NCBI GenBank assembly: GCA_028015205.1
Contig: CM051513.1
Span: 47,372,841 to 47,436,840, forward strand
Source: Mytilisepta virgata
Taxonomy: Eukaryota > Mollusca > Bivalvia > Mytilida > Mytilidae
Reading direction: 5' to 3'
Length of the DNA: 64,000 nt
Shown: positions 55,741 through 64,000 of the stretch, piece by piece
How positions within the stretch are numbered: position 1 is the stretch's first letter
Layout: each line of letters starts with the position of its first letter
Position numbers and translations under genes: made by a program
The notes under the pieces: model-generated
Databases searched by the model: none
What the model was told of the DNA's origin: nothing
The model's input: only the letters and a program-made list of their open reading frames with translations

Positions 55741-56515
55741 TTAGGGCCCCGCCATGGCGGCGCCCTATAGTAATCAGTCTGTCCGTCAGTATTTCCTTTG
55801 TCGTACGATAACTTAAGATTGCCTTCACGGATTTTTATGATTTTTATATACAATATTTGACTTGACCAAAGGAAGGTCCCTTTCGGTTTTGAGGAAAATC
55901 GGACAACAATTTTTGGGAAAATCTTAGTTTTTATATGAAAAAATGCATATTTTGAGAATTAACCTTATGTCGTATGATAACTCCAGATTGCCTTCACAGA
56001 TTTTGATAAATTTTATACACAGTGTTGAACATGATCAGAGGAAGGTCCCTTTTGATTCTTAGGAAAATTTGAAAAAAAAAAAATTGGGGAAAACCTTAGT
56101 TTTTATATGAAAAAATACATATTTTGAAAATTAACACTATGTTGTATGATAACTTAAGATTGCCTTCACAGATTTTCATAAATTTTATACACAGTGTTGG
56201 ACATGATCAAAGAAAGGTCCCTTTTGCATTTAAGGAAAATTGGAAAACACTTTGGGGGAAAACTTAGTTTTTATATGAAAAAAATCCATATTTTGACAAT
56301 GACCTTTATGTTATATGATAACTTAAGATTGGCTTCACAGATTTTCATAAATATTATACACAGTGATTTTGAGGAAAATAGATAAACACTTTTTGGGGAA
56401 AAACGTTGTTTTTATATGGAAAAGGCAAATTTTGAGAATTTAGATCCATGATTTTTGATAGGTAAAATGAATGTATGAAATCACAAGCCGGCGGGGCCCT
56501 TTCTGACATTGTCAG
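55741..56515. mobile_element. Non-autonomous element, GGGCCCCGCC ends, about 150-175 bp tandem units
   Basis: TTAGGGCCCCGCCATGGCGG at the left and GCCGGCGGGGCCCT at the right are inverted ends. Three to four units repeat TATG(T/A)GATAACT(T/C)AAGATT, TTCACAGATTTT and AAGGTCCCTTT. Confidence 0.75.
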
Positions 56516-56530
56516 TATTCTAGTAATACA

Positions 56531-56760
56531 ATTGTTTTTAGCTCAACTGGCCCAACCTAAAGGCTAGGTGAGCTATTGCCATCATTTGGCGTCTGTCGTT
56601 CGTAAAGTCTAAACTTTTCCAGTTTCAATCTTCTTCTCCAAAACCCCATGGCCAATGGAAACCAAACTTGGTAGGGATGTTCATTTGATGGTCTTCTACA
56701 AGGTTTACGTTTTTGGTTCTGATCCAAAATTCAACATGGCTGCCAGGGCCATTTATGCAC
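56531..56760. mobile_element. Truncated end of the GCTCACCTGG element family
   Basis: AGCTCAACTGGCCC..CTAGGTGAGCTATTGCCATC and GGCGTCTGTCG match, in reverse orientation, the ends and subterminal words of the elements at 22,119 and 60,633. The body differs. Confidence 0.65.
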
Positions 56761-57012
56761 TCTGATTGGATGATATTTAAAAAGAGTCCTGAAGCGAATG
56801 GAAAAATTAAAACTGGAAGAAACAAAATTTACAATGTTGTTGATATGTTTTTAGTTTTTAAGTGTAGTGTTTGTATTGTTTTGGTCTGTCTTCCTTGTTC
56901 TCCCGAGTTTGTCAGTTGTTTTCGATTTTCCCCTCCTTCGAATATCCCTGTGGTATTTCTTGACTTTACTTACAATGTAATGTTATTAAAAACTTAAAGC
57001 CAAATAGAATAA

Positions 57013-57142
57013 AAAAAAGGCAACAAAACGACGAACTATATGGTTTCTGTGGATAAAACGTTTTCGAAAGAAAAGAAAGTCCGAGCACATACATGATAAA
57101 AATGAACGCGAAGGTAGTTCAAAGGAGTGTTTGTTTTACTGA
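57013..57142 (+). pseudogene. Decayed copy of the GTPase tail, copy 2
   Basis: It aligns with 53,885-54,012 base by base. It reads TKRRTIWFLWIKRFRKKRKS, then EHIHDKNERE, and ends CLFY and stop instead of the CVIS box. The frame is open but the prenylation signal is lost and no clear acceptor precedes it. It may be a duplicated exon remnant or an unused alternative last exon. Confidence 0.7.
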
Positions 57143-57394
57143 TACAAAATTGAAATATTTGTAAAAACCAAGAGTTATCTCACTCGTGCATAGCTCTGTC
57201 CTTTTTGTTTTGGCTTTACCGCTTTTGTTCATTTTGGCATTGGGAAACTTTTGGGATTATTCTTTCGGGTTTTTATCATTTTAGGCCTTTAGAACAACTA
57301 ATGATTCGTAAATCGACGCAATGTGCATATTTTTAGCATCAATATTGGTATGAGAGACCTGACGCGAGTTTTAAAGGCTAAACACGGCAAAAAG

Positions 57395-57501
57395 AATCGG
57401 ATAAAAGAAGGTCAGACAACAAAACGACGATCTTTAAGGTTTGTTATAGAGAAAACATTTTCGAAAGAAAAGAAAGAACAAAGACATGATGAGCGAGTTT
57501 A
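57395..57501 (+). pseudogene. Decayed copy of the GTPase tail, copy 3
   Basis: ACAAAACGACGA(T/A)CT, GAAAA(C)ATTTTCGAAAGAAAAG and AGACATGATGA match the last exon and copy 2. The reading ends at TAA (57,499-57,501) without CAAX. Small deletions put part of it out of frame. Confidence 0.65.
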
Positions 57502-57507
57502 ATCGAT

Positions 57508-57740
57508 CATAAACTGGCAAACAGGACTTAACTGTAACAACCAGTGAACAATCTCACATGTTACACGGTCTGGTCAAGCTAGTGGATACTTGGGAAAATG
57601 AACAATTGGTCATAAACTGGCAAACAGGACTTAAATGTAATAAACAGTGAACCATCTCCAATTTTTTATGGCCTGGTCAAGCTAGTGGTAGCTATTTATA
57701 ATAATCTGGCAAACAGGACTTAACTGTAATGCTTTATATA
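57508..57740. repeat. Three-copy tandem repeat of about 90-103 bp
   Basis: AACTGGCAAACAGGACTTAA begins near 57,511 and 57,614, and again in part at 57,706, with GGTCTGGTCAAGCTAGTGG in the first two. It adjoins the third GTPase tail copy. Confidence 0.75.
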
Positions 57741-57989
57741 AATATGCTAGCAGCTATGAAATATTCTGACAGTAAATTCATTGAAGTTCATCCTAATAGT
57801 TCACTGGTAACAATACACTATATAGGTATATACATGTGGTTTTTGAATTAAAATATTCAAGTATGTGTAAAGTTTTTCTTGTGATGTTATCAATACTGAT
57901 TCACCTAGAGCTAAGACGGACAGATTGTTCATTTGGGCTCAAAGAGGACAAATATACCAAAGGAGAAATCCAGAAAACGCAATCCATTA

Positions 57990-58140
57990 GACAGAGAAAA
58001 CCCGGAAAGACAAATGAACAACTACAAGCACAACTAATAAACACTGAAAACTAAAAAAACAATGAACAACATGAACTCCTATAAAAACCAAGAGTGAACG
58101 CAAGTGCTGCCGAAGGTTAAGCAGTTCCTGCTCCGAATAA
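57990..58140. repeat. Dispersed repeat fragment
   Basis: AACCCGGAAAGACAAATGAACAACTACAAGC and AACGCAAGTGCTGCCGAAGG resemble 59,740-59,870 (AACTCAAGTGCTCCGGAAGG) and 14,540-14,640 reversed. Confidence 0.5.
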
Positions 58141-58317
58141 CAAAGTCACTCCGGTGCCCTACACTAACCAATACCGTCTACCTGCTCAGTCTATACCAGC
58201 AGCATTCGTCCTTTTTCTAGTCAGCCGGTCCGATTTCGGAATAAGCATACGACAACAACCTGCTAAAAATACATTTCACCTTAACATATTTTGTAAAATG
58301 TATGTTTATATATTTCA

Positions 58318-59536
58318 GATATGCTGCAAATCTCTGCAAAGAGACCTTCAGACAGACGAGGGGATTTTAGAAGGAAAGTTGACGATACCGGAGTTTAAGG
58401 CACTTCTTTCCGTCTTTTAGAAGATGGGATTGATCCAGAAGGTATCCATAGAGGCGTATTGGAGTAAGCAGAACCCATCTCAGTCTGCACAATAATTTCG
58501 GTCGATGTTTCCTTGAAAGATTTCAAATTATTTTGAAGTTTCTGCATATTGTTGATAGCTAAAAAATACCTTCTAGAAACAATGCCACTTATAAGTCCTC
58601 ATCACGTTTTCAACCGTTGATCGACTTTGTCAATAGGAAATTTCTTCAATATTATAATCCCCGTCGAGAATTATCCGTGGATGAATCTCTTGTTGGTACA
58701 AAAGGTAAAACCAGTATGCTGCAGTACATACCGAGTAAGAGTGCCCGATTTGGTGAAAAATTTTGGATGCTGGTTGAATCCGTAACTGGTTAAGTTCTCC
58801 AAATGAATGTATATCAAGGTAAACGATTTGACCCAACTCCAACAGGAACACTTCAAAGCACAAACGTGGTGATGAAACTGATGAAAGATTCTAGACTTTT
58901 GAGAAAACGTTTTCATGTTTATGCCGATAATGTTTTTGCATCTATGAATTCAGCGACAAATCTGTTACGCGAACGAACATTTTTGACGGGAACCATGAAA
59001 AAGAGTCGACCTATGCCTCAAATGATCTAAGCCCCTCGTCCGTGTATATGCCCGACAAGGCCAAAAACCTCTTTGTTGTTTTCGAGACAACAAAAGGCGA
59101 AAATCAGTAACACTTATTTCGACATATTACAATGCAACCAACACAATAAACGCTAGACTAAGGATAATAGGAGGGTATAATACTTTCATGGGAGGCTTTG
59201 ACCTTAGCGACCAGATGATAGGTGTTTATAGCGACCATAGAAAATGCGGCAAAGTTTAAAAAAAAAAAATCATCGAATCATGCTGAACGCTTATATTCTA
59301 TACAGCTAAAATACCTCGGACGTGCCTGTTGTGTCTTGGCTTCAATTTGTGCAGTCTGTTGAAATTGTAGCGGTCGAACATTTAGCTCCGAGATTTCCCA
59401 ACGACCATGTACAACAGATAAACGCTTAGAAGGTAGAAAAGAGGAAGATTGTTTCGTATGTTCTGACAGAAAAAATAGAATTCGAAGAATTTGTGAACGT
59501 TGTGCACGGGGTCTCCATCAGCATGAAGGTTAAATT
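58318..59536 (+). pseudogene. piggyBac-family transposase (PGBD4-like), many disruptions
   Basis: Successive frames give EFKALLSVF, then LSVDESLVGTKGKTSMLQYI, then FGEKFWMLVESVTG, VYQGKRFDPTPTGTLQSTNV, FHVYADNVFAS and LLRERTFLTGTMKKSRPMPQ. The first conserved Asp of the DDE site is visible in VDESL and a second in YADN. Stops and frameshifts separate the segments (e.g. at about 58,790 and 59,028). The end carries a cysteine-rich finger, CFVCSDRKNRIRRICERC, with stop near 59,534. A TTAA lies near the end (59,533-59,551). Clearly not functional. Confidence 0.9.
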
Positions 59537-59539
59537 AAT

Positions 59540-60420
59540 AAAATAAGAATGTTAAATTAATAAAACATATTATATTTTCCATTTAATTTTGTTACCTTTC
59601 TTTTTTCCGCATTACCATGTGAAAAGGTAAATTATAAAAAAAACAATTCCGTGTTCTAGATATAAAGAACAATACAGATTTTTTGTCATCCTAGAAAAGT
59701 TAGAATACCGAAGTATCAAAAAGGGGGAATGAACGGAGAGAAATTCCATACGCGACAAACACGAAAACCGACAAAAGACGAACAACAAGCAAGACAAAAA
59801 TACATACAGAGACCAGCAGCACGAACCCTATCAAAACATCGGGGGTGAACTCAAGTGCTCCGGAAGGATAGATTTTCTTTCAATGGACCATTGTTGGTCA
59901 ATCTATTTTTCTAGGCGAGAGCAAGTCCGATTATTTTTTTTCTATTGAAAATGTTCTTTATAGTTCTCATCCGACAAGTCAATCTGATTATTTAAATATT
60001 GTAAATTTCGGTATGACTTCCATTTCAATAAAAAGATTAATCGGTATCCTAGAAAAAGAGTGCAAGCACCGAAGATTTTTTTACAAGAGTTTGTTACAAC
60101 AATGACGTGACGTAATCGATGGTTCTGTTGGTTGTCATGACGTTTTCAAAAAGTAATACAACACTGGGCCGATTATTGGCAGTGATCGGTATCGTCTGTT
60201 CAAAGGTCTTGGCAGTCAAGGGGTTAAATTAAGTTTATGAGGGTTTTTTTTCAAGTAATCATGCATTGTTATGGTATTTATGGGGGATTTCAAATTAAGA
60301 AAACATACTGAAGCTTTATGTTATAATTTTCAGATTAACCAAAAGCGTGATTATAGAATGATGGAATCTTTAAATGATACAAGTAGTATGTTTATACGTA
60401 AGTGAAAAAAATATAAGGTA
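59540..60420. other. Spacer with dispersed repeat at 59,690-59,885
   Basis: Bases 59,690-59,885 belong to the same dispersed family as 14,390-14,640, here in the other orientation (CGACAAAAGACGAACAACAA and GCACGAACCCTATC shared). The rest is AT-rich without recognised gene. Confidence 0.5.
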
Positions 60421-60424
60421 ATAG

Positions 60425-60545
60425 AATTGAGGATGGAAACGGGGAATGTGTCAAAGAGACAATAACCTTCCAAAGAGCAGAAAACAGCTCACTGCTACCA
60501 ATGGGTCTTCAACGCAGCGAGAAAATCCCGCACCCGGACGCGTAA
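60425..60545 (-). repeat. Dispersed mussel-type repeat, copy 3
   Basis: Reverse complement of the 38,300-38,425 type: GAATGTGTCAAAGAGACAAT, AATGGGTCTTCAACGCAGCG, CCCGCACCCGGACGCG. Confidence 0.78.
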
Positions 60546-60632
60546 GTATATCTGTAAAAATGTAACATGTTTGATGCAGTCATGCACCTGGCAAAGCTGT
60601 CAAAGCTGATTATAAAGAACAGAATTTTGAAA

Positions 60633-62297
60633 CAAGAGGCTCAGTGGGCTGAGCCTGTATCGCTCACCTGGCAGTCACAAACTTTTGATTTGACAGACTA
60701 GATTGATCTTCTATAAATGCTTCATACCAAGTATAAGTTCATTGGCCAAACGGTTTCAGAGGAGAAGTTTTAAATTTTGACCGATCAGAACATATAAAGG
60801 TTTCTGGTTTGCAATTTTGTTTCATGGACTAGAAAGATTTATGCAAAGTTTGTAAAGGACCTTCCATAGATGCTCCATACCAAAAATCAGTTCATTTGGC
60901 TTTACGGTTTCAAAGGAGAAGAACTTTTAAATTTCAACCAATCAGAACATGTAAATGCTCATGACGGCCATTTTGTTTCACGGACCAGGAAGATTTATGC
61001 AAATTTCCTAAAGGACCTTCCATAGATGCTCCATACCAAAAATCAGTTCATTTGGCTTTACGGTTTCAAAGGAGAAGAACTTTTAAATTTCAACCAATCA
61101 GAACATGTAAATGCTCATGACGGCCATTTTGTTTCACGGACCAGGAAGATTTATGCAAATTTCCTAAAGGATCTTCCATAGATGCTCCATACAAAAAATC
61201 TCATCATCACCATTCACTGAGGATACCATGTTTACTTTAAAAACCAAATATTGTTGTAAAAAATGGCAGGAAAATGGCAGCCATTTTAAAAATGGCCGTC
61301 CAAAACAAACTTTCATCATCACCATTCAACTCGGGATACCATGTTTACCGTGAAAGTAGCTTTCATCCTCATTTTCTTTCTATACTTCAGGAAAAAATAG
61401 CAAAAAACAGCATTTTGACCCCTATGTTCTATTTTTAGTAAGGGCAGACATGTTTTTCGACCAATCAAAAATCAAAGCATTAACTTTTTGCAGGATACCC
61501 TAAGGAACAATCTTACCAAGTTTCATTTGATTTTGAATAGTAGTTTCAGAGAAGAAGATTTTTGAAATGATAACATAAAAAAAAGCAAAAAATGTCAAAA
61601 AAGGGCAATAACTCTAACATCAGTTGACAGATGTTCACGAAAATCAGCACACAGGTAGCTCTCATCATGCTGAACACTTTTAACCTGCCAGAATTTGCCG
61701 TTACCTAATGATTTTTGAGATATTTGCGAAAAACTGTTGTTTGACCACTATGTTCTATTTTTAGTAACGTCGGCCATGTTTTTCGACCAATCAAAAAATC
61801 TCACATCAGTTCTATGCAGAGTACCCCAAGGAAAAATCTTACCAAGTTTCATTTGATTTTGAATAGTAGTTTCAGAGAAGAAGATTTTTGAAAAAATAAC
61901 ATAAAAAAAATCCAAAAATGTCAAAAAATGGCAATAACTCTAACATCAGTTGACAGATTTTCACGAAAATCAGCACACAGGTAGCTCTCATCATGCTGAA
62001 CACTTTCAACATGCCAGAATTTGCTGTAACCTAATGATTTTTGAGATATTTGCGAAAAACTGTTGTTTGACCCCTATGTTCTATTTTTAGTAACAGCGGC
62101 CATGTTTTTCGACGAATCAAAAATCCCCATATCAGTTCTATGCAGGGTACCCCAAGGAACATTCATACCAAGTTTGGTTCTAATTAGTCAAGTAGTTTCA
62201 GAGGAGAAGAATTTTGTATAATTTTTAATGACGACGACGGACGCCAAGTGATGGCAATAGCTCACATGGCCTTTGGCAGGCCAGGTGAGCTAAAAAG
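60633..62297. repeat. 1.7-kb element related to 22,119-24,328
   Basis: Ends AACAAGAGGCTCAGTGGGCT..GCTCACCTGG and GGCCAGGTGAGCTAAAAA. The first part has two about 165-bp units (GGACCTTCCATAGATGCTCC at 61,013 and 61,170, with an earlier one at 60,869). The second part has two 326-bp units (TTTGCCGTTACC at 61,694 and 62,020) matching the 327-bp units of the other element. Confidence 0.88.
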
Positions 62298-63462
62298 CTG
62301 TGTATGTATCGAGGATGTAAATATAAAATTATTGAAAATAATACAACATTATACAACGCCACTAAATGAAATAAGATACAAATTTATTATGAAAGTCAAA
62401 CATTTATAATTTTTATTATTATCAATGTTTCCTTTATAGATTGGCAAACGTTTTTTCAGATGAACATCAGCCAATAAAAATTTATTTACGATTTATTTAC
62501 AGATGAATTGTAAATCTAAAGAAAGAAAAAATCAGGTATTTTCTGTACAATATATAGTATTGATTAAAGGGACATCACTCTCAAAAGTTCCTTATATATT
62601 AATGTTTAAAAAAAACAATATATCAGTATATAAGAAGCAATGGGTTTGTAACAAAATCAATTGATATATACAATATTGGAAAACAAAAATTATTTGTACA
62701 AGCAGTAGAAAAATGAATAACTTCATGAATAACACATGTTTCATGGTAAGTGAAAATACACTACATTATATGCCAATTTACAAGTCATGTTTGTCACAGA
62801 AAAGTGATGGAAAATGGGACATTGATGCCCAATATGAAGGACATTTTTGGCATATAATCTATGGGAATTATGACTTGATAAACACAATAAACCAAACCAC
62901 AATGCAAACTATAGTTAAATTTGAGCACTACAAGAACCTTATTAAATGAAAAACAAAATTACAGAATAGTTAAGCAATGACTTACCAACCAATCAAATCC
63001 ATCCAATAGACGGAACACATTAAAAAGCAGAAATAATTATTGATGCAAGATCTACACAAAAAATAGCAGGTGAGCGATTCAGTCTTTTTGAGGCTCGTGT
63101 ATTGGTACCAAAACCTCGACATGTCTATCCTGACGTTATTGTGCATAGAACATACTATAAATGCCAACAAAGTATAACGTACAAAATGATTGCTTGCTAG
63201 AAGTGAAATATTTGGTTGGACAATATATAAATTTTGATAGAAGGGTCAGAATATGCTCGTTTTAATTATTTAACAATTAATGTTATAAAAAATTATCTAT
63301 TCGAACAGAAGTTTCATTGACAGATTTTTGTTTGTTTTCAGAACAAAATATCTGCATATAAACATAATATAGTACTTCAGTAAATGTAGGTTAATGATAT
63401 AATTATACAGTAAGTATTTGTTAAAGTATTTTGATGAAAGAGACACAATTTCATATGGTTGC
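62298..63462. other. AT-rich spacer, no supported gene
   Basis: A 78-codon frame at 62,713-62,949 has no recognised domain, and its base composition is like its surroundings. No repeat was recognised. Confidence 0.5.
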
Positions 63463-63712
63463 CTAATATGCTGTTGGTGTGGCCAATGAAGCGTGTACAG
63501 CAATAGCCCTTTCCAGAAACTCATTTCCGGTATCATGATTCTGATTCTAAAAATATAATTTGAAGAAAGTTATTTCCCATACTTCAGTTTTTGCCGAACG
63601 AAACGTGTTCTAGCCTTAGTATGTAGCACAATATGGCTGCCCCATTAAACAAATACTTGTCTAAATGACCCATAAGTAGAAAATGCATATGCCCCTATAG
63701 CGCTCGCTATTA
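63463..63712 (-). repeat. Inverted copy of the dispersed segment at 17,493-17,767
   Basis: The minus strand reads TAGCGAGCGCTATAGG through TGGTAC-free middle to ATTGGCCACACCAACAGCAT. It shares GAGTTTCTGGAA, GCTATTGCTGT and ACATACTAAGGC with the copy 46 kb away. Confidence 0.75.
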
Positions 63713-63964
63713 GCCATTTTTTTTTTTTAATTTTTAGTAAATAACATTAGATAAAACATAAACAACATTTCCTATGAAGGTATGAAGCCGATTTAATTGT
63801 TCTATGTTTTGACTTACTTGATTCAAGAATATTTTTGAATGCCATCTAAATTTAAGGTGATTGTAAAATCATAACATATTTTAAAGGCTTTATTGAAACA
63901 TAACTTTCTTAAAATGACTTATATAATATTTTTCTTTCCAACTATATAATATTTTTCTTTACAG

Positions 63965-64000
63965 CAAGACAGTGGGAGCTTTAGGTGATGCAAATAATTC
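63965..64000 (+). CDS. Possible exon cut by the window edge
   Basis: TTTTTCTTTACAG, a good acceptor, precedes CAAGACAGTGGGAGCTTTAG. In phase 1 the rest reads KTVGALGDANN without stop. There are too few bases to be sure or to name a product. Confidence 0.25.

Noticed and set aside
57836..58054. 72-codon frame with a hydrophobic start
   Set aside because: Part of it overlaps a dispersed repeat and there is no promoter, splice or family support.
62713..62949. 78-codon frame
   Set aside because: AT-rich, no motif, no splice context; cannot be supported as a gene.

Overview
The window is animal nuclear DNA and most likely comes from a mytilid mussel or a close bivalve relative. The genes are split by long AT-rich introns with GT-AG borders. 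Dispersed, SINE-like and tandem-repeat elements fill most of the space, and several of these look like repeats I remember from Mytilus genomes. The species call is inference from memory, not a search result.

Left part (1-12,240): a large inverted repeat. Two nearly identical arms (1-4,444 and about 4,952-9,391, running off the left edge) carry convergent copies of one gene for a family B DNA polymerase with C2H2 zinc fingers at its N terminus. The right copy (10,725-6,424, minus strand) is an intact 1,433-residue reading frame. The left copy is cut by the window edge and broken by a one-base deletion near 577. Between the arms lies about 420 bp of degenerate CCCTAA-type, telomere-like repeat. 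Upstream of the intact gene are a TATA box and three 77-79 bp repeats that share a motif with the inner ends of the arms. At 11,284-11,795 a diverged direct copy of the element end appears, followed by a dense array of ETS, NRF1, CRE and E-box-like sites. Nothing but the polymerase is encoded, so this looks like a selfish or virus-derived element.

Middle part: three exons (13,537-18,035, plus) form the 3' end of a secreted-type protein with an ShK-like six-cysteine module, a Ser/Thr/Pro linker exon and a second eight-cysteine region. All introns are phase 1. On the minus strand, seven exons spread over 35,236-20,795 join in frame into a 301-residue GPATCH4 orthologue (G-patch protein with a basic C terminus). 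Its introns hold tandem-repeat elements, two SINE copies and a 1.97-kb, 32-bp-unit minisatellite. Upstream of GPATCH4 are LINE remnants, a tRNA-derived SINE with a perfect 11-bp target duplication, and a TTAA-bordered MITE.

Right part: seven exons (45,072-54,011, plus) form a 335-residue Rab/Ras-type GTPase with all five G motifs, a 148-residue lysine-rich tail and a C-terminal CVIS prenylation box. Two overlapping upstream ORFs end two bases before its start. Two decayed copies of its tail lie downstream at 57.0 and 57.4 kb. A deleted hAT element sits in one intron. A decayed piggyBac transposase (58.3-59.5 kb) and a second large tandem-repeat element (60.6-62.3 kb) follow. The host genes appear unrelated in function and share only the locus; the rest is mobile or repetitive DNA.
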